Positions 50,718-58,813 of a DNA stretch of 64,000 nucleotides are shown piece after piece (the first letter of the stretch is position 1; every line of letters begins with the position of its first letter). A model generated the notes under the pieces. The model did not search any database and was not told the origin of the DNA. It worked only from the letters and a program-made list of their open reading frames with translations. The DNA is from UBA2638 sp046293135 (GTDB lineage Bacteria; Pseudomonadota; Alphaproteobacteria; Micavibrionales; Micavibrionaceae): the NCBI GenBank assembly GCA_046293135.1, contig JBKBPR010000003.1, positions 124,001 to 188,000 on the forward strand. The letters run 5' to 3'. A program made the translations under genes and the position numbers.

Positions 50718-53135
50718 ATGCAAGAGCAAAAGATCCGGGTAGGTCGCCTGGGTGAAAAACCTATTGATTTTACTTTTGATGACATAAAAAAGGGAGCGGT
50801 GCGCGATAGCGGCCTGTTTCCTGAGCTATACGCCAGCAAATGGCCGGAGGTCACAGCAGCCGTTTTGGTTACAGGCGTAGAGCGCAAATACAAAGAACAT
50901 ATCGCGGCTGTTGAGGGCGGCAATTGGGCTTTGCCTTTATATCTGCCTCCGGCGTTGTTTCCCCGCGCCTTGGAGGATTCCAAAGAGGCCGAAAAAAATC
51001 AGGCTGCCATCGCCAAAGGCAAGCTGGAAAAAAGCTTTATCGAGCCGTTTCGTTATCAGTTGCAAAAATTGACGGGCGTTCAAAAAACGATATTTGTTGA
51101 TGATGTAAAACGCCGCGCCGGTGTCAATCATCTGGAAAATATCGTTGCGATTTCCGATGACCGTAATTCGGTTATTGATGATGCGTTTCGTCACATTTTA
51201 TATGGTGATTTATCCGATCACTGGAATGAGCAAGTGCGCGAGATTTTCTCCGAAAAGCATTTATTGCCAGGAAAGCGCGTCAAGGAAACCGATAGCGCCC
51301 ATTATGGTATTTTAAACTCTGTCTTTTTGCGCCAGAAAGCAGATGAGTTTCTTAAAGCGCAAGGCGTTGAGTTTAATCCTGATCAGCGCATGGATACAAC
51401 ACTCTGTATCGCGCCCGTAATACCGGGTTTTTTACCGCTGCCAGAACAAGGCCTGATTGTAACGGCAATCGGCGTTCCGTTTGGATCATTGCCCGTTACA
51501 CAAGAGCATTTCGAAGCTGCGCGTAAGGGCAAAATCTTTACACATGATGATTTTAATCTTGTGTTCCCTGAAGACAGGCCAGAAGGTGTGACCTTGGGCG
51601 AGCTGAAAAAGAATGAGCCAAACCACCCGTTTTTCAGTGAAGTTTTTTCACCGGGGCGGGCTTTGAACGCTTTTGCGCATATGGCGGGTATTCCGCAACG
51701 CAAGGCGGGCGAACCGTTATGGCGGGAATTCCATGCCGTTGCGAAGTTTAAGCCGCAAACGGTTGTGTCGAATATTCCGATGCTGGCCGCGCCGCCAAAG
51801 CGGGAGGATATTGAGGAATCCCTTAATTTGCCTTCTCATATGCGCTTGACGAAAAAGCGTGGCGGGGCGCAACGTTTGTTCTTCGAAAAGCCGTATGGCG
51901 GCTTCAGGTCGTTGCGCGAGCTGGAGGAGATTCTTCACTCCGGTCAGGCCTTTGTTATTCAAGACCCTGACAAATTCGATATTCCCGAAGATCACGGCCT
52001 TGTGCATCGTTCGGGACGCAAGGTTTCGGATGATGAAATCAGGCTACTGCGCCGCTTGGAAACCGATCTGATTTTCGCGTATTTAGCGACCATGACGACA
52101 CAGCCGGGATCAGCCAATCACTTCGGGCGCTCGCATCTGGTTGAAAAAAGCTATTGGGAGAAATACGGCCAATGGCATCCTGATTTTTGTAATCTTGGTT
52201 TGGCGGGTGATATCGAGAGCGAGGCGTATCGGATTTTTGAAACCGAAGAGGAACTTCGTGAAGGTCTGGAGGCTTGGGATCGGATGGTTTACAAGCATTA
52301 TGTTCCGCTTCCGGCCAATGATTTTATGCGCACTGAAGAGCAACTGCTCGATACGATGGGCATCAAAGATGCTGGTTACGTTGTGTCAAGTTACGGCAGT
52401 GCAAGCTCCTATATCGATCTGGCCTATAAGGATGCCGAAGCGTTCAATTATGAATTGGCGCGCCTTGGGGTGACAACCAATGACGGCGGCGGGGCGCGTT
52501 CGGCCATGCTTGGGGCGCGGATGGGCAATATCCGTGCGCTGCAAGAGGGCTTTAACGTACTCAATATCGGTATTCGCTCTGAAACCGATGTGTCGCCGTT
52601 GGAGGGGAATATCAAGGACTCGATCCGCTCCACAGGGTTTGAGCCGATCACCGATGCGAAGGACAAGCGCCATATTCATTATGCGGATGGGCAGTTTCAT
52701 GTCCTCAAGCTCAATCGTTTGTTGCAGCGTCAGGCGGCGATTGCCGCGATGTCCGATGTGGCAACCTATTTTGCGGGCGGGAACGGAACTGTTGTTGAGG
52801 TTGCGATCACGCGCCTTCACAATGCCAAGGTTCGCATTTTGGGTGAGGGGCTATTCCCTGGATTTGAATCGGATAACCGCACAATTCCGATGGTGTTCGT
52901 TAATCACGAATTTGAACATCTGGGGCAAAAGCGCGGTATTTTCGATGTGCTGAACAAGCCGTTCAAGGGTATGGAGCGATTCTTTGATATGCAAGATATG
53001 CGCGGCGATAACCGCATTGAAAACGCTGTGGAGTTTGTGAAGCGCCACGCCGCCATGCACGGTTATAAGCTGCGCGGGAATGACTTCAAGTTGGGTCTGG
53101 ATGGTGTCGAGCCGCTCGCGCTGGCTCAAATCTAA
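50718..53135 (+). CDS. 805-residue protein with C-terminal LOG-like (nucleotide phosphoribohydrolase-fold) domain
   Basis: ATG with GGAG 9 bases upstream. About 1-545 match no family I know (segments LYLPPALFPRALEDS, FSEVFSPGRALNAFAHMAG, YWEKYGQWHPDF). From about 555 a Rossmann-like domain begins: SSYGSASSYIDLAYKDAEAF, TNDGGGARSAMLGARMG and FAGGNGTVVEVAITRLHN (685 onward). These correspond to the GGGxxGxM and PGGxGTxxE motifs of LOG/PpnN enzymes, which cut nucleoside monophosphates to base and ribose 5-phosphate; here the Pro of PGG is Ala. At 805 residues it is far longer than LOG (about 200) or PpnN (about 450). It is divergent to two deaminases, consistent with nucleotide metabolism. Confidence 0.75.
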   Translation: MQEQKIRVGRLGEKPIDFTFDDIKKGAVRDSGLFPELYASKWPEVTAAVLVTGVERKYKEHIAAVEGGNWALPLYLPPALFPRALEDSKEAEKNQAAIAKGKLEKSFIEPFRYQLQKLTGVQKTIFVDDVKRRAGVNHLENIVAISDDRNSVIDDAFRHILYGDLSDHWNEQVREIFSEKHLLPGKRVKETDSAHYGILNSVFLRQKADEFLKAQGVEFNPDQRMDTTLCIAPVIPGFLPLPEQGLIVTAIGVPFGSLPVTQEHFEAARKGKIFTHDDFNLVFPEDRPEGVTLGELKKNEPNHPFFSEVFSPGRALNAFAHMAGIPQRKAGEPLWREFHAVAKFKPQTVVSNIPMLAAPPKREDIEESLNLPSHMRLTKKRGGAQRLFFEKPYGGFRSLRELEEILHSGQAFVIQDPDKFDIPEDHGLVHRSGRKVSDDEIRLLRRLETDLIFAYLATMTTQPGSANHFGRSHLVEKSYWEKYGQWHPDFCNLGLAGDIESEAYRIFETEEELREGLEAWDRMVYKHYVPLPANDFMRTEEQLLDTMGIKDAGYVVSSYGSASSYIDLAYKDAEAFNYELARLGVTTNDGGGARSAMLGARMGNIRALQEGFNVLNIGIRSETDVSPLEGNIKDSIRSTGFEPITDAKDKRHIHYADGQFHVLKLNRLLQRQAAIAAMSDVATYFAGGNGTVVEVAITRLHNAKVRILGEGLFPGFESDNRTIPMVFVNHEFEHLGQKRGIFDVLNKPFKGMERFFDMQDMRGDNRIENAVEFVKRHAAMHGYKLRGNDFKLGLDGVEPLALAQI

Positions 53136-53168
53136 TCGCCTCAGATCACTTCAGTAAATTCACCTATG

Positions 53169-53197
53169 CCGCGCTCTTTACAAATTCGGGAGCGCGG
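53169..53197 (+). terminator. GC-rich hairpin between the LOG-domain gene and lpdA
   Basis: CCGCGCTC pairs perfectly with GAGCGCGG across a 13-base loop, with partial extension by flanking AT. No U-run follows, so it is either a Rho-independent-like attenuator without tract or a processing or stability hairpin ahead of lpdA. Confidence 0.45.
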
Positions 53198-53295
53198 TAT
53201 ATCAATGGCTCTGAATTATCCAAGATACGCGTACAAAGGCGTCACAATCGGTTTAATTTTCAACCTGTTAATCAAAAAACAAAAAGGCAAAAGAC

Positions 53296-54687
53296 ATGTC
53301 CGAAAAATTTGATGTAATCGTGATTGGTGCGGGGCCGGGCGGCTATGTATGTGCGATCCGCTGTGCGCAGCTTGGCTTGAAAACGGCTTGTGTGGAAAAG
53401 CGCGATTCGCTGGGCGGCACATGTCTGAATATCGGCTGTATCCCGTCCAAGGCCTTGCTGCACGCTTCCGAGCGCTACGAAGAGGCCGCGCATCACCTTG
53501 ATGTTTTGGGCGTGAAAACGGGCGGCGTAAAGCTCGACCTCAAGGCGATGATGAAGCACAAGGACGATGTCGTTAGCACCAACACCAAGGGCATTGAATT
53601 TCTGTTTAAGAAGAACAAAATCACCCACCTCAAAGGCACGGGCGAGATTGTCGAGGCGAGCAAGGTCAAGGTCGGCAAGGATGTTTACAGCGCCGATCAC
53701 ATCGTGATTGCGACAGGCTCGGACGTGATTTCCCTACCGGGGATCAAGATTGACGAAAAGCAGATCGTCTCCTCCGAAGGGGCGCTGAAACTGCCGAAAG
53801 TGCCGAAGGATATGATTGTGATCGGCGGCGGCGTGATCGGGCTTGAAATGGGTACGGTCTGGCGCAGGCTGGGCGCGAAGGTCACGGTTGTCGAATATCT
53901 CGATAATATCTTGCCGGGGATGGATGGCGAAATCCGCAAGGAAGCGCTCAAGATTTTCAAAAAGCAAGGGCTGGAGTTCAAGCTCTCCGCCAAGGTTACG
54001 GGCGCAAAAACCTCCGCCAAGGGCGTGGAGCTGAGCGTTGAATCTGCGGCGGGCGGCAAGGCTGAAACGCTCAAGGCCGAAATCGTGCTGATGGCGATTG
54101 GCCGCAAGCCCTATGCCGATGGTCTGGGTTTGGAAAAGGCAGGCATCGCGCTGGATAATCGTGGCCGCATCGAGGTTGATGAATTCTTTGAAACCTCCGT
54201 TGAGGGCGTTTATGCGATTGGCGATGTTATCAAGGGGCCGATGTTGGCGCATAAGGCCGAAGATGAGGGCGTAATCCTCGCTGAAATGCTGGCGGGGCAA
54301 TCCGGTCATATTGATTACGATAAAATTCCGGGCGTGGTCTATACATGGCCGGAAGTCGCCAATGTCGGCAAAACCGAAGAGCAGCTCAAAGAGGCCGGTA
54401 CAGAATACCGCGCCGGAAAATTCCCGTTCATGGCCAATGGCCGCGCGCGGGCGATGAATGCGGTGGACGGGTTTGTGAAAATCCTGTCTTGCGCCAAAAC
54501 CGACCGTGTGCTCGGCGCGCATATCATCGGGCCGAATGCGGGTGATTTGATTCAAGAGGTTGTCAGCGTCATGGAATTTGACGGCACGGCGGAGGATATT
54601 GCCCGCACCTGCCACGCGCACCCGACCTTGACCGAGGTGGTAAAAGAAGCCGCGCTGGCAGTTGACAAACGCGCTTTGCATAACTAG
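53296..54687 (+). CDS. lpdA: Dihydrolipoamide dehydrogenase (E3)
   Basis: 463 residues. FAD- and NAD-dependent reoxidation of the dihydrolipoyl groups of SucB. FAD motif VIVIGAGPGGYVCAIRCAQLG, redox disulphide Cys43-Cys48 (GGTCLNIGCIPSKALL), NAD motif VIGGGVIGLEMGTVWRRLGA, FAD contact GVYAIGDVIKGPMLAHKAEDEG, and the dimer-interface catalytic HAHPTLTEVV. The 3' end (54592-54619) recurs downstream as a 28-base duplicate. The gene starts 160 bases after the LOG-domain gene and may use its own promoter. Confidence 0.97.
   Translation: MSEKFDVIVIGAGPGGYVCAIRCAQLGLKTACVEKRDSLGGTCLNIGCIPSKALLHASERYEEAAHHLDVLGVKTGGVKLDLKAMMKHKDDVVSTNTKGIEFLFKKNKITHLKGTGEIVEASKVKVGKDVYSADHIVIATGSDVISLPGIKIDEKQIVSSEGALKLPKVPKDMIVIGGGVIGLEMGTVWRRLGAKVTVVEYLDNILPGMDGEIRKEALKIFKKQGLEFKLSAKVTGAKTSAKGVELSVESAAGGKAETLKAEIVLMAIGRKPYADGLGLEKAGIALDNRGRIEVDEFFETSVEGVYAIGDVIKGPMLAHKAEDEGVILAEMLAGQSGHIDYDKIPGVVYTWPEVANVGKTEEQLKEAGTEYRAGKFPFMANGRARAMNAVDGFVKILSCAKTDRVLGAHIIGPNAGDLIQEVVSVMEFDGTAEDIARTCHAHPTLTEVVKEAALAVDKRALHN
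54592..54619 (+). repeat. 28-bp direct repeat, copy 1, inside the lpdA 3' end
   Basis: These 28 bases encode the EDIARTCHA segment of LpdA and are repeated exactly at 55063-55090. Both copies follow GGCGGA. The pair flanks the small AT-rich gene at 54723 and its terminator. Confidence 0.95.
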
Positions 54688-54722
54688 GGTATTATTTGTT
54701 ATAATACGAAAGGTTGTTTTAA

Positions 54723-54977
54723 ATGGCTATTGATAATTTTGGTAAGTTTGAAAGTGATCCTCAAGGTCAAAAAAACTGGGATAATTTGCGTAAAGCTGCA
54801 TTTGTCGCGGCAGCTACGGATAAGATTGGGGAAGGTGGAGCAATTCAGGCTTTAGCAGAACATAATGGAATTATAAACTCTGCTGTTGATGCTCTTGGTA
54901 TTGATGATGCGTTTAAAGCTGAAGTTAAAAAAGCGATGGCTGCAACAATCGGTGAAATTTCTGTAGAGCCTAGTTAA
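54723..54977 (+). CDS. Small soluble protein, 84 residues, unknown
   Basis: AAAGG lies 9 bases before the ATG, and a strong Rho-independent terminator follows the stop. The protein is Ala-rich and helical: NFGKFESDPQGQKNWDNLRK, AAFVAAATDKIGEGGAIQAL, DAFKAEVKKAMAATIG. Base use is markedly more AT-rich than lpdA. No family recognised. It lies between two copies of a 28-base lpdA sequence, as if inserted together with a duplication. Confidence 0.65.
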   Translation: MAIDNFGKFESDPQGQKNWDNLRKAAFVAAATDKIGEGGAIQALAEHNGIINSAVDALGIDDAFKAEVKKAMAATIGEISVEPS

Positions 54978-54998
54978 AATTTTTATAATGCTAAAATG

Positions 54999-55031
54999 AA
55001 ACCCGTTCTTATTAATTAGGACGGGTTTTTT
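54999..55031 (+). terminator. Rho-independent terminator
   Basis: AAACCCGTTCT pairs with AGGACGGGTTT (one G-U) across an 8-base loop and runs into TTTTTT. It ends the transcript of the 84-residue gene, and possibly that of lpdA. Confidence 0.88.
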
Positions 55032-55062
55032 ATCACGCACGAGGCTTAAATTGGGGCGGAGA

Positions 55063-55090
55063 GAGGATATTGCCCGCACCTGCCACGCGC
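55063..55090 (+). repeat. 28-bp direct repeat, copy 2 (lpdA 3' end remnant)
   Basis: Exact copy of 54592-54619. The bases just after it (GCTCTGCACAATTAA) resemble the true lpdA end (GCTTTGCATAACTAG), as though a shortened lpdA 3' end was left behind. No open frame runs through it. Confidence 0.93.
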
Positions 55091-55155
55091 GCTCTGCACA
55101 ATTAATCAGAGCGCAATATACCCCCCAAAAAAAGCCATGTTGATCAGTATGGCGC

Positions 55156-55899
55156 TCAATCTTGCTCAGGCTGAGCGCTTTGTTGCGGTGGTTGTTGTTG
55201 TGGAGGTTGCTGCTGCAGTTGTGGTCTCGCCACCACTCCGGGGCGCGCCACCAGCGCAAACGGGGTTTTGGCGCAAATTTTCAAATCCTGCCATATAGCG
55301 GAGAGCACGCCCGTTTTGCGCTGCTGGATATACTCGGATTCCGCATCGACCAGCTTTTGAAAGTTTTGCGGATCCAGCCCCTCAATTTGCCCGCGAAACT
55401 CTGAAATCTGTGTTACGCCGGTAATGCCGGGGTTAACCGATTGAATTTCGTCTATGGTTTTCTTGAGTCTTGTAAAATCAGGTTCGGATACGATAATCGC
55501 GCAGTGGTGTTTGTGAGCAACATTCTTGAGCGTCTCAGATGTTTGAACAACATCGGCATAAGAAAACGTAACGGGGCGCCAGCCGACAACATCCATCTCA
55601 CCTTTCAGAATATTGATCAGTTGCGGGATTTCATCAAGGCTGCTCTTGCGCAAAAACTTTCCGGCTAAAGTTACACGCGCGGCATCAGGCTCATCGCCAT
55701 CGTGCATTGATTTGAACTTATAAACCTCAAATGCCTGTCCATCCCGGCCATAGCGCTTTTGTTTATAAAACGGCGCAACACCATGAATTGCGTTGGCCAG
55801 TGTGACAATAGGGGTCAATATTACAAACGGAATGCCAAAAAGCGCCAGTCCAAGCGCTTTTTGCCCGATACGTCTTGGAAAACTATTGAGTTTGTCCAT
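55156..55899 (-). CDS. Bacterial sugar transferase (WcaJ/ExoY-type)
   Basis: 247 residues. Transfers a sugar phosphate to undecaprenyl phosphate, the first step of a cell-surface polysaccharide. One membrane segment at about 12-35 (ALGLALFGIPFVILTPIVTLA), then YKQKRYGRDGQAFEVYKFKSM and RKSSLDEIPQLINILKGEMD, VGWRPV, the family core. The middle contains an unusual segment (about 125-180) and the C-terminus is Gln/Pro-rich (RPQLQQQPPQQQPPQQ). No other polysaccharide genes are adjacent. Followed upstream by a hypothetical gene on the same strand. Confidence 0.85.
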   Translation of the reverse strand: MDKLNSFPRRIGQKALGLALFGIPFVILTPIVTLANAIHGVAPFYKQKRYGRDGQAFEVYKFKSMHDGDEPDAARVTLAGKFLRKSSLDEIPQLINILKGEMDVVGWRPVTFSYADVVQTSETLKNVAHKHHCAIIVSEPDFTRLKKTIDEIQSVNPGITGVTQISEFRGQIEGLDPQNFQKLVDAESEYIQQRKTGVLSAIWQDLKICAKTPFALVARPGVVARPQLQQQPPQQQPPQQSAQPEQD

Positions 55900-55906
55900 T
55901 GCCTTA

Positions 55907-56308
55907 TTACTCTTTCACAAGCCGTAAATCTGGCGTTTTGATGATTTGTTCGATCACGCGCGCTGGCACTTGTCCGCTACGGTCGGGAATCCAGATGATT
56001 GGCCTATCAACCAAGGCGCGCAATCTCTCAAATCCGTGATATGCGGGCGGGAATTGTCTATCAAAGCTCAAATCGAGGTCAAAGCCGACAACCAGCAAAG
56101 CGGGATAGGTTGCGTCTTGTTGGGTGATCGCAAAAGCATCGTGGACAGCCCAAGGGTATTGGCCGTTTTTAACAGCTTTAAAATAGAGCAAAGCATTCAC
56201 GTCATCGGCGAATACGAAAAGATATTTATTATCCGAGCGTTCGCCATTTTCATTCGCATGATGAAAATGAAAATTATCTTCTATTGTTTTGACAACGCCG
56301 GATTTCAT
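55907..56308 (-). CDS. Hypothetical protein, 133 residues
   Basis: No family recognised. Soluble-looking: NKYLFVFADDVNALLYFKAVKNG, YPALLVVGFDLDLSFDRQFPPAYHGFERL, PIIWIPDRSGQVPARVIEQII. It ends 7 bases before the sugar transferase start on the same strand and is probably co-transcribed. No clear ribosome binding site at the ATG. Confidence 0.55.
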   Translation of the reverse strand: MKSGVVKTIEDNFHFHHANENGERSDNKYLFVFADDVNALLYFKAVKNGQYPWAVHDAFAITQQDATYPALLVVGFDLDLSFDRQFPPAYHGFERLRALVDRPIIWIPDRSGQVPARVIEQIIKTPDLRLVKE

Positions 56309-56399
56309 AGTGTATATATATTTAACATAATTTTACATTGGTGTAAAGAACTCTTTTCATATATGGTTTTTTGCAACAGGCAATAAACAGCAGGTAGAC

Positions 56400-56597
56400 A
56401 TGAATCCTGAAGAACCAACATTGACAGACAAATGGCTTGCAGAGCTTCAGGCTGAACGTGATGCCGCCATCAAAGCGGGGCGATATTTTGATGGGCAGGA
56501 GCGTGACAACATATTGTGTTTCAAGAAAAGAAGAGCCTTGGTCAGTGGCCGCAGCACTGTGTGGGATGATTTGCCGTCTGATTGCAATCCGGATTAG
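56400..56597 (+). CDS. Hypothetical protein, 65 residues
   Basis: AGCAGG lies about 5 bases before the ATG. The product is charged and helical, TLTDKWLAELQAERDAAIKAG, then RYFDGQERDNILCFKKRRAL. No family recognised. It stands just before the repeat-rich gap. Confidence 0.45.
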   Translation: MNPEEPTLTDKWLAELQAERDAAIKAGRYFDGQERDNILCFKKRRALVSGRSTVWDDLPSDCNPD

Positions 56598-57301
56598 TTT
56601 GTTTTCTTGTTGATGTTTTAGGAATTATAGCCTATCCTGAATTTGGATCAGGGGTGAATTGCGCCTTACGTATTGTATCTCCGCATTCCGGCTGCGTTGG
56701 CTCTCTTGTCATTCACGCGTAGGCTGGAACCCAGAATTTAAACCACCAAGTCACCAAGTTACCAAGAGTCCAAAACTCTACCGTCATCCTGAGTGAAGCG
56801 AAGGATATCTATAATAAACCACAGAGGCACAGAGTTTCTTTAGAGTTCACAGAGTATTCTCTAAACAAATTATCTCCGTGTCCTCTTTTAAAACTCTTTC
56901 AACTCTGTGGTGAAAAACAATATCAAACATCATGCCCGCCTTGCGCGGGTATCTGGGCTTCTCCATTAGTAAATTTCAGATCCCCGCCGTTTAAGCTTTG
57001 CTGCGCAGAGCCGCGGGGATGACACTGAACCCTTGGTGTCTTGGTGGTTCAAAAACAACAAAGGAACAGCAAATGCAACAGGTTACCCAGCCTTTAAAGC
57101 GTCAGTCACAGCCAGAGCCATTGCCGAGCATCATCATTGTAACGACCATTCCCACTCCCACTCCCGCTCTCATCTTTACTCTCACTTCACCGCCCTTGTT
57201 TTTACCATTGTTTTTAACATCGCCGCGCACACTAATATTGCGTTATGCAAAATATATGCAAATCAACCAAAAACAAGTGGGGCGAGTGGGGCGAAACTTT
57301 T
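56598..57301. repeat. Repeat-rich noncoding gap with a nested inverted-repeat element
   Basis: About 700 bases without a convincing gene. Outer arms AACCACCAAGTCACCAAG (56741-56758) and its near-perfect inverse (57032-57049, 17 of 18) enclose GTCATCC (56783) paired with GGATGAC (57017), and inner CCACAGAG (56819) paired with CTCTGTGG (56903). REP-like sequences GTCATTCACGCGTAGGCTGG (56708) and CCCGCCTTGCGCGGG (56936) are interspersed. Two overlapping frames in 57033-57345 are not convincing as genes, although AAGGA precedes an ATG at 57073. At the right end lies the second copy of the dispersed 21-bp repeat. Confidence 0.8.
57277..57297 (+). repeat. Dispersed 21-bp repeat, copy 2
   Basis: Exact copy of 10399-10419, again on the plus strand. 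It lies four bases outside the xerC stop codon, on the opposite strand. Confidence 0.85.
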
Positions 57302-58261
57302 TTAGGCTTTCTTATTGCTCGGATGCGCGGCCTTGTGAATTTTGATCAGCTCTTCGGCATTGACCTCCGTATAACGCTGGGTCGTGCTGAGCGAGGCATG
57401 GCCGAGCAGCTCTTGAATCTCCCGCAAATTTGCCCCGTTTTGCAGCAGATGTGTCGCAAAGCTATGGCGCAGCGCATGCGGGGTGACATTTTCCGCCAGC
57501 CCCAAAGCGCGGCGCAGGTCACGCATAGATTTTTGCGCAACCCCCTGATTGAGGCGCTTGCCTTGTATGCCAAGGAAAATAGGGCGTTGCGGGGGATCGT
57601 TCGGAAACGGGCAGGCCTCAAGATAAGCCTTCAGCATCGTCTCCACAACGGGCAGAACGGGCACGAGCCGCTCCTTACGCCCCTTGCCCATGATCCGCAT
57701 AAACCCATCGCGCGGCAGGTCGGCAATATTGAGCGCGAGGCCTTCATTGATCCGCAGGCCGCAGCCATAAAGCAGCGTAAACAGTGCACGGTCGCGCAGC
57801 CCCATCCAATCTTGCTTTTGTGCGGGATTGTCCATCGCGGCCTCAAGAATGCGAAAGGCCTGATTTTCATGCAGCGGGCGCGGCAGCTTATGCGGCAATT
57901 TCGGGCTGCGGACGATGCGAATGGCGGCGTTGTGCATGATGCCTTGCTTGTCGAGCCAAGTGAGGAAATTCTTCACGCCGGACAAAGCGCGGGCGCGGCT
58001 GGCATTGCTGGTTCCGTCCATGGCGCGGCGCGACATCCAGGCGCGAAAATCGCGAATGCCCGTATCCGACAGGTCATTCAGCCCCGGCGACTTGGCGTAA
58101 TGCGAATGCAGGAATTGCACGAAATAGCCGACATCCCCGCAATAAGCGCGCAGCGTATGCGGCGACATATTTTTCTCAATACGCAAATAATCCTGCCACT
58201 GCAGCAGACGTTCATGCAGATCGGGCGCGGTCAGGGACAGGATTTCGGCTTTGATGCTCAT
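57302..58261 (-). CDS. xerC: Tyrosine recombinase XerC
   Basis: 319 residues from the ATG at 58261. Resolves chromosome dimers at dif together with XerD. SAM-like N-terminal domain (LLQWQDYLRIEKNMSPHTLRAY) and catalytic domain with Arg in YGCGLRINEGLAL, Lys in GKGRKERLVP, HxxR in HALRHSFATHLL, GHASLSTTQRYTEV with His and the nucleophile Tyr. It matches a chromosomal XerC rather than a phage integrase, and DUF484, fsa and priA nearby are its usual neighbours. Confidence 0.94.
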   Translation of the reverse strand: MSIKAEILSLTAPDLHERLLQWQDYLRIEKNMSPHTLRAYCGDVGYFVQFLHSHYAKSPGLNDLSDTGIRDFRAWMSRRAMDGTSNASRARALSGVKNFLTWLDKQGIMHNAAIRIVRSPKLPHKLPRPLHENQAFRILEAAMDNPAQKQDWMGLRDRALFTLLYGCGLRINEGLALNIADLPRDGFMRIMGKGRKERLVPVLPVVETMLKAYLEACPFPNDPPQRPIFLGIQGKRLNQGVAQKSMRDLRRALGLAENVTPHALRHSFATHLLQNGANLREIQELLGHASLSTTQRYTEVNAEELIKIHKAAHPSNKKA

Positions 58262-58323
58262 GGCTTGGCTATGAAGAAATATCGAATTTGTCAAACAGGC
58301 GGGAGTCGTTTATAACCATCAGT

Positions 58324-58770
58324 ATGGCACAAAAAGACGGGCAATATCACGTTTTTGTTTACGGCACTTTGATGCGGGGCGAGCGCAATCACGCCGTGAT
58401 GAAAGATGCGGTTTATCTCGGCGCAATCCGCACCGCCCGCGCCGGATTTGATCTGGTGGAATTTGAATCAGGATCGGCGATCGGTAAATTCACCCCTGGC
58501 CTGCTGGACAATGGCGGTTATTATATCTCCGGCGAAGTGTATGAAGTCGATGCGGCGCTGCTTGAGGAGCTCGACGCGTTCGAGCTTGAGGGCGTTGAAT
58601 ACACCCGCAAACGCATATTCTTGAGCGACGGCACAAGCGCTTGGACATATATTTTTATAGGCTCGAAAAAACAAGTCGCCGTTCCGCGCTATATTTTCAG
58701 CGATGAAAAACAGCGCACGAAATATTGGCTATCCGATGTACAAAACGGCGCAATCAGCCGCGTAGCTTGA
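58324..58770 (+). CDS. Gamma-glutamylcyclotransferase-fold (GGCT/AIG2) protein
   Basis: 148 residues from the ATG at 58324. The family opening VFVYGTLMRGERNH has the glycine loop YGTL (13-16), and the acidic catalytic position is probably in LDAFELEGVEYTRK. SGEVYEVDAALLEELD is typical. Such proteins cyclise gamma-glutamylamines or related peptides; the substrate here is unknown. It is divergent from xerC with 62 bases between starts. Confidence 0.87.
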   Translation: MAQKDGQYHVFVYGTLMRGERNHAVMKDAVYLGAIRTARAGFDLVEFESGSAIGKFTPGLLDNGGYYISGEVYEVDAALLEELDAFELEGVEYTRKRIFLSDGTSAWTYIFIGSKKQVAVPRYIFSDEKQRTKYWLSDVQNGAISRVA

Positions 58771-58813
58771 GCTTTGTAAAGTCTATTAGATTGAATTAAA
58801 CCAAAAATAAACC

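Noticed and set aside
56598..57301. CRISPR-like array in the repeat-rich gap
   Set aside because: Repeats are inverted and nested, not regularly spaced direct repeats, and no cas genes are present.
57033..57345. Two overlapping frames (His/Ser-rich and Pro/Leu/Thr-rich) before xerC
   Set aside because: They run from the arm of the inverted-repeat element through short sequence repeats into the antisense of xerC; neither resembles a known protein, although AAGGA precedes an ATG at 57073.
57302..58261. Tyrosine recombinase as integrase of an integrated element
   Set aside because: Motifs and neighbours (DUF484, fsa, priA) are those of chromosomal XerC; no phage or conjugation genes are nearby.
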